A DNA stretch of 64,000 nt from Prorocentrum cordatum (lineage: Eukaryota > Sar > Dinophyceae > Prorocentrales > Prorocentraceae). Position numbers and translations under genes: made by a program. This document shows, piece after piece, positions 40,323 through 51,749 of the stretch; within the stretch, counting starts at the first letter, position 1; each line of letters begins with the position of its first letter. Location: assembly GCA_963575745.1 (NCBI GenBank), contig CAUYUJ010007224.1:352001-416000 (forward strand), in the 5' to 3' direction. Below the pieces are notes generated by a model. That model searched no databases. It was not told the origin of the DNA and saw nothing but the letters and a program-made list of their open reading frames with translations.

Positions 40323-41159
40323 GTTGAGCACCCTCGGGAGGTGTTCTACGTTATGAAGAAGTACACGTCGAAATTCGGCAACCCGAAGGACACGAAGGCC
40401 CGGGTCGTCAACCTGAAGATCCGCGGCAAGGGGATGGTGAAGGGGGTCGTCGTGCGCGAGGAGGAGGACGGCGTCTTCCCCATCAAGCGCTGCACGCACA
40501 TCGACTTCGACAGGGAGTACGTGCTGGACGACGGCAGCTGCGTGCTGGACGAGAATCAGATGGAGGACATGCTCGACATCGGCTCTGATCTGGACGACGA
40601 GAACATGGGGAAGGATGTCATGGAGGACGCTAACTGGGCGGGCGTCCCATCTGGAGGGATCCTGAGCATCGAGGAGACCGCGGCGAGGGTGAAGGCCGCT
40701 GAGCTGGCGAGGGAGGCCAACGTAGTCCCTGGCGCTGACGCTGACGATGACAGCTCGGGCTCGGGCTCATCTGGGTCCTCAGGAGGGGACGGCGAGAAGG
40801 AGTCGGACACGGACTCTCGCTCGGCCAACAGTGACGACGAAGTGGGCACGGTCTGCCCCAGCAGGAAGAAGCCCAAGATTGAGGCTTCAGCTTCAGCTTC
40901 GGTTCCCGCGACGCCGGCAGCCAAGGGGGTCAAGGGTGGCGCGTCGGCGGCAGCTTCATCGGGGAAGAAGGCGGCGCCGAAACCTGACGGTGACGGCCCC
41001 GAGGAGGACGATGAGGACGGCGAGAAGGATGTCGAGGCTGACGCGGTGATCGGCTCCCTGCAGAACATTGTGAGCAGCTTCTCCGCCGGGGCTTTCGCGA
41101 ACAAGGATGGCAGGGCAGGGCAGGAGTTGCAGCGTGCCTGGAAAAGTCTCACAGCTTAG
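40323..41159 (+). CDS. Seven-exon unknown gene, exon B
   Basis: A CCTCCAAG acceptor precedes VEHPREVFYVMKKYTSKFGN. The N-terminal third is globular (VVNLKIRGKGMVKGVVVREE, FPIKRCTHIDFDREYVLDDG). The rest is an acidic Ser/Ala/Gly/Glu linker with a basic RKKPK patch, ending in a helical GSLQNIVSSFSAGAF. The frame reaches a stop at 41159, but the exon may splice out shortly before it. Strong GC3 bias. Unknown function. Confidence 0.68.
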   Translation, partial: VEHPREVFYVMKKYTSKFGNPKDTKARVVNLKIRGKGMVKGVVVREEEDGVFPIKRCTHIDFDREYVLDDGSCVLDENQMEDMLDIGSDLDDENMGKDVMEDANWAGVPSGGILSIEETAARVKAAELAREANVVPGADADDDSSGSGSSGSSGGDGEKESDTDSRSANSDDEVGTVCPSRKKPKIEASASASVPATPAAKGVKGGASAAASSGKKAAPKPDGDGPEEDDEDGEKDVEADAVIGSLQNIVSSFSAGAFANKDGRAGQELQRAWKSLTA

Positions 41160-41848
41160 ATTCTTAGATCTTAGATCTATCATACATCTTAGGTCTTAGG
41201 CTCGTAGGCCCTAAGTCCTAAGTCCTTAGTCTTCGATCTTAAATTCCAGAGTCCAGAGTCCAGAGCTCCAGAGCTCCAGAGTCGGGAATCGATAAACAAA
41301 TCGATTGGTTTGAGGTTTGAGTGCTAGGGATTTAGCTGCGTTTATTGTTTATTGTTTTCAGGTTTGAGTGGCTCTGGACTCTGGACCCTGGGCCCTGTCA
41401 CTGTGGCCCCTGGCCCGTGGACCCCCAGGGCCAAGGGCCCCAGGGCCCCGGGCCCCGAGGCCCTGGGCCCCGAGGCCCTGGGCCCCCCTGGGCTTTACGC
41501 CTCTAGGCCTCGAGCCTCGAGGCTCGAGGCAACCCGCAACCATGGTGGCTGATCGGCTGATCCGCTTGGCGCTTGGGGCTCGGGGCCGCTTGGGGCTTGG
41601 GGCTTGGCCATGCGCCATGGCCCCTGGCTCAATCGCCCAGGCGTTCAGGCTCCAGGCTCCAGGCGTCCAAGCCCCGAGCCTTGCCCCCCATCTCCTTCCC
41701 CCGGCCTGGCCAAGGGCCAAAGCCCCAAACCCCGAACCCCGAACCTGCCCGCCTGCCGCCTGCCCTGGCCTTGGCTGGCCTTGGTGCGGTGGCGATCGTG
41801 AATCGCCGATCGGCGACCGCGTGGCTCCCGCTCAGTCGGCTATCTCAG

Positions 41849-42325
41849 GTAGTCTGGCAACGGCTTCGACGGTATGGAAGAGGGTCACTGTGTCCAAGGC
41901 CAGGGCGGCGCGCGAGCAGGCGGACCCACTCAAGGATGTCACGAACAAGGTGGAGGCTGTCCTCAACGTGACCAAACTGGTGTCTAAATTCCCCAATGTC
42001 GACTTTGGCCAGCTGGAATCCGCCTGGGCGGCCCTCAAGGTTCAAAACATTTCAGTGCCGGCCAAATTGGAGGCCAAGGTGACCCTGAAGTTCATTGACA
42101 CAAAAATCAATGGAGATGCTGGATGCGATGACATACTGCCGCTTATCAGCCTCAATGCGCCTTCCGGCACCCCGAAGCCTACCTGGGGCGTCTTTGCCAT
42201 CGGGGACGAAGGCTTGAAAGCGGAGACATGCAGTGAGGCAGCTTGCAAATTGTTCACCAAGTACTTCTCCTACAGGTTGCCCAAGGCCCAGACGGAGGAG
42301 GACGCCAAGAAAGCAGCAGAGGAGC
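41849..42325 (+). CDS. Seven-exon unknown gene, exon C
   Basis: Acceptor CTATCTCAG at 41848. The frame reads GSLATASTVWKRVTVSKARA, VTNKVEAVLNVTKLVSKFPN and CDDILPLISLNAPSGTPKPT, and fades into repeat after EDAKKAAEE (about 42325). It looks like an all-helical repeat protein; later exons have a similar feel. The start upstream in the listed frame (41368) is word-repeat intron and should be ignored. Confidence 0.65.
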
Positions 42326-42640
42326 CCGCGCAGAGAAATGCCCGTGCCCAACTGCCCAACTGCTCAGCTGGGATGGGGAAAGGGGGAAGGGGGGGAAGTG
42401 GGGGGAGTGGGGCGGGAACAGGGAGGGGGGGGGGAGGACATGCTTCCTCCCATCTCCTATCTCCTATCACCTCCCCAATCCCCAAAACCCCAAACCCCAA
42501 ACCCTGAACCCTGAGCCCTGAACCCTGAACCCTCTCCCCCTCCCATATCCCATAATCCATAATCCCTCCATTTTCCATTCTCCTCCGCCCCCTCGCCAGG
42601 GCGCCAGGGCGCCCGGGGGCGCGGGCGGGGGTATTTTTTG
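42326..42640 (+). other. Intron C-C2 with telomere-like heptamers
   Basis: At about 42480-42532 the words CCCCAAA and CCCTGAA alternate in a seven-base period (CCCAAACCCCAAACCCTGAA and on), close to the CCCTAAA telomere complement but not identical. Confidence 0.55.
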
Positions 42641-42763
42641 CTGAGCACCCGAGGAGTTCATGCCCAAGTTCATCAGGGTGGCTTTCCCTCAGACCGTGGT
42701 GAGCGAGATCGAGCTGGTGAAGAAGGTGATGCTCTTGGACACAGTTGAGCCCAAGGACCCCAG
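42641..42763 (+). CDS. Seven-exon unknown gene, short exon C2
   Basis: TTTTGCTGAG acceptor followed by PEEFMPKFIRVAFPQTVVSE and IELVKKVMLLDTVEPKDP, then CCCCAG/GTGAAG donor at 42763. About 41 residues, too short for a long-frame search but clearly protein-like and flanked by splice signals. Confidence 0.55.
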
Positions 42764-43857
42764 GTGAAGACGTGAAGAGCTACTGGCGATTCGGCCTCCC
42801 CCCTCCCCTCGGGCCCTGGGCCATTGGCCAATTGCCCTGGGCCCTGGGCCTCTGGTCTCTGGTCTTGGGTCTTGGGCCCCTGGGCCCTTGGGCCCTGAAC
42901 TCGCTTGCTCATCACTCACCGGCATAGCGCATGGCAGCTCAGCGCTTAGCGCTTAGCTGCAGCAACTGATGCCTTATTCCTGATTCACATGTCAAGGGCC
43001 AGGAATTGCCAATTGCCCGGCCTGCCCCCCCCCCTCATCCTTCCGCCCTCCACAAAGCACAAAGCGAGCAGCGAGCAGCGGAGAGCGTTTCGTGCGAGAG
43101 CCGAAAGCCCGGTGCCTAGGGCCTAAGGCCTAGGTGCCTAGCGCCTAGCGCCTTGCTCACTCGCTCACTCCCCATCCGACTAATGACTAATGACTAATCC
43201 CTACAGCTTGGCGCTTGACGCGAGACCCCAGGACCCCAACACCCAAAACCCATGTGCTTCTCTGGGTCCCTGGGTACCTGGTGCCCGCTGGATGACGGGT
43301 TTGTCGGTTTGTCGGGGTGTTTGGGGTCTGGGGCAGGGTGCAGGGTGCGCAACCCCGTTTTTGGGGCGCTTGTACTGAGGCCTTTGTGCTTTGTGTTCCT
43401 GAATGTTTGTCACGTTGCCCTTTGCCTTTGCCCTTTGCCCATGTCCAATGTCCAATGTGCCCATATGGCATGTAGCGCGAGACCCGAGACCCGAGACCCT
43501 GCCAGGCGCCGGGCTCTCGGTCGTCTGGTCGTCTGGTCGTCGGGTATGGGGTATGCCAACTCGCCGGGGGGCCCCAAAACATTTGCCCATTTGCCCAGCC
43601 TCAGGTGTTCAAAAGTTTGGCCCAAATGCCAAATCATGTGACGTTGCGACGTTGCGGCGTTGCGGGGGGCGTGGAACGTGGAGCGCGGGCCTCTGGGCCT
43701 CGGATTGCGGACTCGGAACTTTGGGACTTTTGGGGGGGAGGCAAGGGCTGGAGGCTGGAGCTCCAGGTTGGTTAGTCGTTAGTCTTGAGTCTTGAGGTTT
43801 TGGGTCTTGGGTCTTGGGTGTTGGTGTGTTGGTTGTTGTGGCCATGAGGAGTTGCAG
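42764..43857 (+). other. Intron C2-D, word-repeat DNA
   Basis: Filled with locally duplicated words such as GCCCTGGGCC, GCCTAGGGCC, CGAGACC and GGTCTTGGGT. No exon was recognised in either direction. Confidence 0.45.
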
Positions 43858-44268
43858 GAGGCAGTGGAGGTCTGCGTGAAGGCCCAGAAAGAGAACAAGG
43901 CGGCGGAGCACAACATTGTCAGGGCCTTTGCGATTTCCAAGATCGGCCGAGGCTACGTGAGGGACTCGGGGGGCATGGCCAAGGAGAGCCTCAAGGACAC
44001 GATGTCCTTCGAAGAGCTCCAGCGGTTCGGTGTGACGGCCAGGGGGCTCCTGGAGAAACTGCAGTCGATGCCGGAGGACCACCTCGAGGCCCGGCTCAAG
44101 CACGCGCAGTCCAACCTCGACCTCTTCATCAGCATTCGGGCCAAGCTGCCAGACAACAAGGCCCCGAGGCACAGGGCCGAGCTCGGGACATCCTGCAACG
44201 AGATCGAGAAGGCCATCGTGAACGCCATCAAGGTTGCCATTGAGAACATGGCCAAGTCCTGTCAGACG
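43858..44268 (+). CDS. Seven-exon unknown gene, exon D
   Basis: Acceptor GTTGCAG at 43857. Reads EAVEVCVKAQKENKAAEHNI, then RDSGGMAKESLKDTMSFEEL and ELGTSCNEIEKAIVNAIKVA. Helical, charged, likely coiled-coil or alpha-solenoid. The frame degenerates into C/T words soon after CQTD (about 44268). Confidence 0.68.
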
Positions 44269-45026
44269 GACCGAGAACCACAAATGCATCAAATGATCAA
44301 ATCATTCCTCCCCCTCCCGTTCCCTGCCCCCTGCCCCCTTCCTCCCCGCCCTCTCCATTTCTTCCTCTTCCCTCCTTCTCTTCTCATCTTCCCCTCTTCC
44401 CTTCGTCCTTCATCTTTCAACATTCACCCTCCGCCCTCTCTGCGTGGCCACTGGCCTCTCTTCCCTCTTCCCTCTTCCCTCTTCCCTTCTTCCCTATTCC
44501 CTCTTCCCTTCTCCCTTCTCTTCCCTTCCCCCCTCCCTCCCCCCATCTCCCTCCCCCCTCCCCCCTCGCCATCTCCCCTCGCCCCTCGCCCCCCGCCGCT
44601 CGTCGCCCCCTGTCTCCTGTCTGGGCGTCTGAGCTCTGGGCTCTGGGGCTCTGGGGCTCTTGGTCCTGGGCTACGGGGCTCCGGGGCTCGCGGGGGCTAT
44701 TGGCTATTGGCCTATTGGCTATTGGCCTATCTGCAGATTGTTTCCCCGCTGCGTTTTCTCGTTTCCTCCTCCTCCTCCCTTCTCCTCCTCCTCCTTCCTC
44801 CTTCCTCCTCCCCCTCCCACCTCCTCCTCTCCTCCTTCCTCCCGCCGCCCTCTCCGCCGGGCTCCTCCTGTCAGTCCTCAGCCCTCCACCCTCAACCTCG
44901 CGTCCCCCCCCTTCCCCGGCCTGCGCCCCGCGGGGCAATCTTGTCGTCTTGTCGCTGTGTCTTGTCCTGGGGGAAATCAGGGCGGACGGATGATCCGCAG
45001 ATCCACAGATTCAGAATCCTTTGCAG
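44269..45026 (+). other. Intron D-E, pyrimidine-rich
   Basis: CTTCCCT, CCCCTCG and CTCCTCCT words dominate 44310-44860. No exon seen. Confidence 0.5.
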
Positions 45027-45953
45027 GATGACGGGGAGATGCAGCTGAGCAAGAAGGACTTGGAGACGTGCTCGGGCACGCTCCGGGCCGCGCTCGCCCT
45101 CTACACAAAGCTGGCCACGACGATGAAAATGGACGGCGTGACCGTGACGGAGGAGGCGGAGGTCGAGAAAGTCAAGGCGTTCTCGCTCGCGATCGGTGCA
45201 GAGGTCCGCCGCCTCCAGCAATTCCCGAACGGATTCGAGGGCGTCGGGGCAATGTTGATCGTCTCGTTCGGCAACGAGCTCGTCGGCAAGTGCTCCAAGG
45301 AGGCGCTGCAGGCTGGCTTCGATTTCTGCAATGAGTTTTTCGAGGTGGCGGGAACGAGGGGAGCTTTGGTGAAACTCCAGGCCAACATCGATGATTCCAG
45401 AGATGGCGTGATCAATTTGATCCGTGCAAGCATCGCCCCAAATGTGGTCAGCGCTCTCCCCTTGGCCGAAGGGTTCGATGGGGCGCTCATTGACAACGAT
45501 GGACAGATGGAGGTCTCTCTGGTGACCAGGCTTAGCAATCTCGACCAGTCCGAGGTGGTGACGACCATAGACAACACCAAGAGCGTTATCGCACTCCTGC
45601 GCAGGATCAACGCCGCGCAGGAGGTCGAAGGGATCGTCGAAGGGGCTCTCATGGCCAGCAGTACGTTGGAACTCATGAGTATTTCCATGCCTTGCATCAT
45701 CGCGATTGCGAAGTTATCCCTTCTCGAGCTCACAGTTCCAATCGTGCCAGCAGAAATGGGTACTTCCGACGTCGCGCAGATTGCCCTGCCGGCCTCCGAT
45801 GCCATCGACAAGTTCTGGACAGCCTTCAACAAGGTGACCCTTGAGTTCAAAGCCTTGTCGGCAGACATCATTTCCAAGATTGGGCCAGATTCTCCATTGC
45901 GGACCACGCTCGCGAAGTACGTCGATCGGGTGTCGCAGGAGCCCCATGGGAGG
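45027..45953 (+). CDS. Seven-exon unknown gene, exon E
   Basis: Acceptor CTTTGCAG at 45026; reads DDGEMQLSKKDLETCSGTLR and continues about 309 residues of helical, Leu/Ala-rich sequence (RLQQFPNGFEGVGAMLIVSF, LSNLDQSEVVTTIDNTKSVI, KYVDRVSQEPHG). The donor is GGGAG/GTAGGG at about 45953. It is the largest exon of the gene. No catalytic motif seen. Confidence 0.72.
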
Positions 45954-46768
45954 TAGGGAAGTATGGGGTATGGGGTATGGGGTATGGGGTATGGGGGGCC
46001 CTGGGCAGCCTTAGCTCTAGGCTCCAGGCCATTGGCCGAATTGCCGCCCATGGCCCGATCTCGAGGATATTAGTGATTAGTCACGAGACTCATCACTCAT
46101 CGACTCATCCTTCGGATTCCGAGCTCAACAGTGAGGTAGTGGCTAGCGAGCTCTGAGTTTCGAGCTTTGAACTTTGAATCTCAATCTGACCATCTGACGA
46201 TCTGACCCGGCGCCGCCCCTGGCCCCCAGGCCCCCGAGCCCCAAGCCCCAAGCCCCCAAGCCCCGACCCCTGACCCGTGACCTCTGACCGAGAGATCTCT
46301 GAGATCGGCTAAGGGCTAAGGGGCCAATAATCAATAATCTAATATCTAATAGCTAAGACCAAAGCTTCAAAGCTAAGAGCTAAGACCAAGTACGGAGCAA
46401 TAGGCGTTAAGACGTCAAGACATTAAGGCTTCAGGCATAGGCCAAGGGCCAAGACCCAAGGCCCAAGGCCCCGTCGGGGCTCCATAACTCAATAGCTTCA
46501 GAATGGTCAATTGCCCGGGGCTCAGGGGGGGTCGGTCTGGCATCTGGCATCTGGCGGCCCGGCGTCTGGCGGCCCCCTGGCCCCTGGCCGATGCCTGAGG
46601 CCTGAAGCTGAGGCGCCGAGGCCCCTATGGCACATCAGAGATGAATCAGCCCAGGGTCCACGGCCTTGGCCCTGGGCCACTGGAGACTGGAGCATTAGAG
46701 ATTAGAGCATTAGATATTAGAGCCTGGGCGCCTGGGTTTTGCCGCCAGCCCTCTCTCCCTCTCTGGAG
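45954..46768 (+). other. Intron E-F, word-repeat DNA
   Basis: Begins with four GGGGTAT heptamers (45965-45993), followed by CCCCAAGC, GCTAAGA and CCCTGGCC words. No exon seen. Confidence 0.5.
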
Positions 46769-47215
46769 GACGCGTTCACCATCGGGAAAATAATTCAGGC
46801 CAAGGTGGAGGTGGACAGCAACGAGCTGCAGAACATCACGCCCGACTTCAAGCCGTTCTACAAGAAGTTAGATGAGCACTTCGATTCCATCATAGACTTC
46901 CCTGATCGGGAGAGGCTCAGCCACTTGGTCAAGGAGCTGAATGGGGCTTCTGGGCTGGGCATCAAAGCGTTCCAGCGGGCGTGCGACACGCTCGGCGGCA
47001 CGGCCATTCCAACCGACGACATGCAGAAGAAACTTCACGAAGTGAAGGAGATCCGCAAAAAGGCTCGGACTGCTGTGACCGTGCGGTCGGCCACGATCAT
47101 CCTGAAGAAAAAGAAGAGCGCAGACGTGAAACATTTTTTTGTCCAGGCGAGTAGCTTGGGCGTGACAGTGCCTGGCGAGCTGAAGAGCCGCTTGGAGGCA
47201 CTGCAGAAGCAATGA
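46769..47215 (+). CDS. Seven-exon unknown gene, terminal exon F
   Basis: A pyrimidine-rich acceptor CCCTCTCTGGAG at 46768 precedes DAFTIGKIIQAKVEVDSNEL. The exon continues FDSIIDFPDRERLSHLVKEL and ends KSRLEALQKQ with TGA at 47213-47215. A Lys patch (ILKKKKSADVKHFF) lies near the end. It closes the gene that starts upstream of 39025. Family unknown; possibly dinoflagellate-specific. Confidence 0.7.
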   Translation, partial: DAFTIGKIIQAKVEVDSNELQNITPDFKPFYKKLDEHFDSIIDFPDRERLSHLVKELNGASGLGIKAFQRACDTLGGTAIPTDDMQKKLHEVKEIRKKARTAVTVRSATIILKKKKSADVKHFFVQASSLGVTVPGELKSRLEALQKQ

Positions 47216-49753
47216 ACAATGATGCTTCTAATATTCTCCTGCATCGCTGCACCGCGTCACTCTACCTTCTCTACCAGGACGCCAGCACCTGCGCAGCCAA
47301 GCCCCAAGCCCCAAGCCAGACCCCAGTCGTATGCTTGCGCGTTTACAGGCTTGCGCACGCGTTTTGAGAGGTCAGGGGTCAGGCGTCCGGCGCTGCAATA
47401 GGATCTGGCATCTGGCGCAGCTGGCGCGCTGGTGGGCGAATCAGCGAATCCAACATTTAACGGGCGAGCGGAGACCTCGGGCCTTGGCGAACCGAGGCCC
47501 GAAGTCGAGCGTCGAGTCGTCGAATCGTCGAGTCTGGCCCGTCGGATTCGCCCGCCAGCAGCGCCGGATTCCATTGCAGTGCGAGATCCCGTTCTGTGCG
47601 TTTCATTTTTTTGTCGCTGGGCTGGGGCTGGTGGCTGGTGGGCGAATCCAACGGGCGAGACTCGACCTCGGGCCTCAGCCCTCAGCTCGGAGCTCGGCGA
47701 GGTCGTCACAGGTTGCGACGCCGCCACTGGCCACTGCCGCCGCGAGCCAAGATCCAGGATCCAGGATTTGGCGCCTCCATTCTCCAGTCTCCAGCCTCCA
47801 GCCTGAGGTGTGCTGGCGTGCCGTCCCCTCGCCTTCAGCGTTCAGCCTTCGCCTCGTCTTCGCCTCGCCCCTCACCCCTGGCCATGATCATTATTTCACC
47901 GATCAATTGTTCGTTTCCTCATGCTCTCATGCTTCTTCTCTCTTTGCGCCTCAGGCGCTCAGGCGCCCAGCGCCCATCTGCATGTGGTGCGTTTTGCGTT
48001 TGTGTATGTGCGCGTGTTGTGCGCCAGCGTAGCTCGAGAGCATAGTACATTGAGGATGTGGCGCATCTGCGCTGCTCGGCCACTGCGAAGTAAATGAGTA
48101 AATGCCTCCCCGCCTCCCCTCTCTCCCCTCTCCCCCCCCCTCCTCCTGCCCTCTGCTTCCTGCCTTCCCCTTCACATCTCTACTTGCGTACTTGCGTAAT
48201 CTGAAAAGGGTTGATGGCCTCGGGCCTCGGGGGCGCGAATATCGAGTACATTGCGCAGGATTATGGCTTCGGGGGCGCGAATCTTGCATCTTGCATATTT
48301 TCACGTGTCCCACGCGCCCCGCCGGAGAATTCGGGCAACGCGATCCAGGCGTGGTCCATTGCCGGTTTGGGCCTCCCCCCTCGCGCGGATTTGAAGCAGA
48401 ACGATTTGAAATTGCAGTGGCGCAGGGAGCAGCAATTTCGGCCCACAGCCTGGTGCCTGGTGGCCCCGCAAGGGGGCCGACGGATTTTCCAACCTTGGTC
48501 CTAATGCTGCCCCAATGCGGCTCAAGATCGTCCCAGAGCGGCCCAAGGCCCAAGGCGCCCCCCACCCACAGCCCCTTGAGCCCTTGAGCTCCCGAAGGCC
48601 CAGCTGGGCTCCAAAGTTGCCTGAGGGCCCGAGAGCTTCAAACATGTGGCATGTAGCTCAGGAGACCGTGACTTACAGCCTACGAAGCAAGCAGCAAGCA
48701 GCAGCAATCAGCAGCAGCAAGCAGCGAGCCAGCAATCAAGCAAGCAGAAAGCATTAAGCAAGACAGCCAGCAAGCCAGCCAGCCAGCAAGCAAGCAGGCA
48801 GGCAAGCAGCAAGCCAATACAAGCAGGCAGCACGTTTGCAAGCAGCACTGGCAGCTACACAAGCAGCAGACATCGACTTCTCGAGCCTCCAACCCAACAC
48901 CCCAACATCCAACACCCCCTCCAAATCGGCAACATCCCCGAGGAATAGGCCCCCAGACCCTGGGACCCTGTGAGGGGGGTCTGTCCGGATTCTGGATCGT
49001 CTGGATTGGTCTTCCACCTCTGATCGATGGTTGACTGCCCTCGAGCCCGAACACAGCCCCCAGAGGTTTACGAGGACGACGAACCTCCTCAAACCTCAAG
49101 CCTCGACGCTCCTCGCCCATCTCCCCGCGGCCGTCGTTTCTCCTTTCTCTCTCCTCCCACTTCGCTGATCGCCCGCCGCTTCTCTCCCTCGATCTCCTCG
49201 GCGTTCTCGATCCTGACTCCTCGTTATTCGATCCTCTCCCAGCGGCAGGTTGTGTCAGAACGCTGCAGCAGCGAGGTAGCAGGTAGCAGAGGTAGCAGCA
49301 GCGAATTGCAGCAACGCGAAGCGGGCCGCAGCAGCAGCAGCAGCGATGGGAGCGCACAGCAGCAGCAAATCGCAGCAGTCAGCGGGCAGTAGCAGGCACA
49401 AAGCAAGATTGGCCCATCAGTAGCAGCTTGCAGCTACAAGCATACAAGCAGCAACAGCACGCAGCAACGGTTAGCAGTTATCAGTCAGCATGACCAACCG
49501 AACGCATCAGAGGTAGCAAACAGCAGAACGCAATAGCAAGTAGCAAAAGCGGAATGTGTTCGAGCCCTACGTCATCATGTCAGCCCTTGGCCAGCGGCCA
49601 GCATGTCCACCACCGCATGCCAATTCGTGAAGAATCGTGGATGTAATATGTAGTCATGTAGTCCACAGCGTCAGCCGTCAGCCCTGGTCAGCAGGTCAGC
49701 TACACCGCTGGGCTCAGCGCTCAGCGCGTGCGAGAAGGGCAGGCAGGCGAGCA
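47216..49753. other. Gene-poor stretch after the seven-exon gene
   Basis: 47240-48100 has repeated words (GAATCCAACGGGCGAG, CTCCAGCCTCCAG). 48675-48860 is an imperfect AGCA/AGCAGC/AGCC word repeat and 49255-49560 is similar. No convincing frame. Confidence 0.4.
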
Positions 49754-49845
49754 GGCAAGCAGTGGCAGCGGGCGCTCGCGATGCTCAGCGAGATGGGAGA
49801 GGCGAGGCTGGAGGCTGGAGGCTGGAACGCGACGTCATATGTGCC
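49754..49845 (+). pseudogene. Relic of a pentatricopeptide (PPR) repeat
   Basis: The plus frame reads KQWQRALAMLSEMGEARLEA then GGWNATSY. This closely resembles the helix pair of the very common dinoflagellate PPR repeat (Q-WQRALALLSEM-EA-LEP-V-SY). Only about one repeat is visible; the flanks in the frame are random-looking, and the loop segment has been replaced by a duplicated GGAGGCT word. PPR proteins bind organellar RNA, but this piece is too short to be functional. Confidence 0.5.
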
Positions 49846-51334
49846 ACAATGCAGGGCCCTTTGCATCGCGGAAGGTCCAGGGCCCGAGCGGGCCCAACAG
49901 GTCTGGGATGCGCCCCGAGAGCCCAGATGTCAAGATGACCCCAGCAGATCCAACATTGCGTTCCACAGAGCCCAGAATGGCTGCAGGTGGCTGCAAGAGT
50001 GGCCCGATCTCGGCGCGAGAGGCTCGAACAGAAAATACGAGAGGTATCCAAGAGTCCAAGAGTCTTGCGAAATGACCCCTGAAGAGCCCGAAGTTGCCAG
50101 AACTGCTGATGTTCCATGAATTGTTCTGAGGGGGTCGTGTTCTCCAGCCTCCAGCCTCCAGCTCGTCCATGAGTTGTTCTGAGGGGGTCGTCGAGGCAGA
50201 GGGGGCGGGCCCCCGGGACTCCTCCCCCCTTCCCCCTCCCTCCCCGTCCTCCTCCTCGCCACGTGGCGATTATGGTGAAACGCTTTTCGGTCATGTTGGT
50301 TATGGCGAACACGTTATACTCACTCAGTCAGCCCAGACTCACTTATACACACAGACACTCACACTGTCGCACGTTATGGTGGTTTCACGTTTCGATTATG
50401 TTGGCAATGCTGCTTATGGCGAGTGCACGTTTCGATTATGGTAAGCACGCGTTTCGATTATGGCAAGCAATTTCGTCCTTCGGCTTTCACTTTTTAGGCA
50501 TGCCTAACATAGCCAATTTAGGATTTCAGGCATGCCTCTCTTACGCCCGCCTTGAGTCCGCAACCTCCACTTAGGCTTCCAGAGACTTAAAAGGAAAAAA
50601 GAAAAGCCAACCCTAGAGGCGTCGCCAAGCAAGACAAGATGATTTACTGTAAAGGCCCTTCACCGAAGTATGCACCGTGGATCAATCACCAATCACCGTC
50701 GCTAAAAGAGGGGCTCATTGCATTTTTTGGGTTCGGGGTATGAGCGGGTACCCGGGAGGCGGGGATAAGCTTTGGATTTTGATCCACATTCATGGTTCGT
50801 TGAATAATCGTACCGACGTCTTGCAGCACAGGCCCTGTGGAAACGGCGTAGGCGCCCGAGATTGAATCTGACCTGCACCGGCACGTCCAGCAGCGATGGA
50901 GCGGGGCCTCCGCTTTCTCGGCGCATCGTGGGCGCATGCCGCTGTTGCCTGCTTCGCGCCGCCCGCGCACTGGCCCCGCAAGCCCCGACCGCGGTGGCCA
51001 TCCTGAGCTCTGCGCGGCGCCCGCCAGGCGGCACCCCACACTGCTGGTGCTGGTCACGAAGCTTCACCTCGAGGTGGCCCACGCCTTCCCCGAGCCGGGG
51101 CCGCCTACAATCCGACTCGGTGCGATTCGATGTTTTTTTTTTTGGTTGGGGCCACGATAGCGATCCGACTCGATTCGGCCCGGTTCGCTGGCATCGGCCG
51201 GGGCCAGCTGGGGCCAGGCGCCGAGGCGCGGCTTCGCTTCGCTGGCGATGCGATGCGTGTCCGAGACGATCTGGGATTTCGCGGGGTGGTCCGGCTCAGG
51301 CCAGCCAGACCTGCGCCGCAGAAGGGCGTGAATC
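49846..51334. other. Gene-poor stretch with short direct repeats
   Basis: A 25-base CCATGAATTGTTCTGAGGGG-type word repeats at 50115 and 50168. CGTTTCGATTATG occurs three times at 50388-50463. The palindrome AGGCATGCCT occurs at 50506 and 50529. The minus frame near 50700-50860 is not convincing as a gene. Confidence 0.4.
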
Positions 51335-51545
51335 GGGACGACCGACCTGGGTACGGAAAGGATGGGTACAATGCCCAACAACAGTTCCTGTTCATTTTGA
51401 GCATGACTCGCTGTCCGCGCCGCCGCGGCCCGTGTCTATTCGAGACAGCAGGCCGCCCGCCCAACAGCGGCCGCTGTTCGTTTGGGACAGCACTTGTTGT
51501 CGGGCATTGTGCCCATTCTTTCCGTGCCCATCTCGGGCGTCCCAG
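51335..51545. repeat. Imperfect inverted repeat, arms about 65 bp
   Basis: GGTACGGAAAGGATGGGTAC at about 51352 on the plus strand corresponds to GGCACGGAAAGAATGGGCAC on the minus strand from about 51529, and the similarity continues through AATGCCCAACAACA and AATGCCCGACAACA. The spacer is about 75 bases. Confidence 0.7.
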
Positions 51546-51749
51546 AGAGGCTGGGCGGCTCCGGTGCAAGCGGGTCGGTGAAGCGATCTTCGGCCAACCC
51601 TTCTGGGGGCCCGTCTACGGGCAGGAACGCCTGCTCCGCGACTCGCCCAGCACGTCCGACGGCAGATGGCTTGGCCGTCTCGGCCTCTGCTGGGGGCACG
51701 CCACGCGCCGGGCCCCGGGGGACCGGCGCAAAACGACTTTCGGTCCTCC

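Noticed and set aside
42480-42532. Interstitial telomere
   Set aside because: The units are CCCTGAA/CCCCAAA rather than exact CCCTAAA and only about seven copies; kept only as a word-repeat observation.
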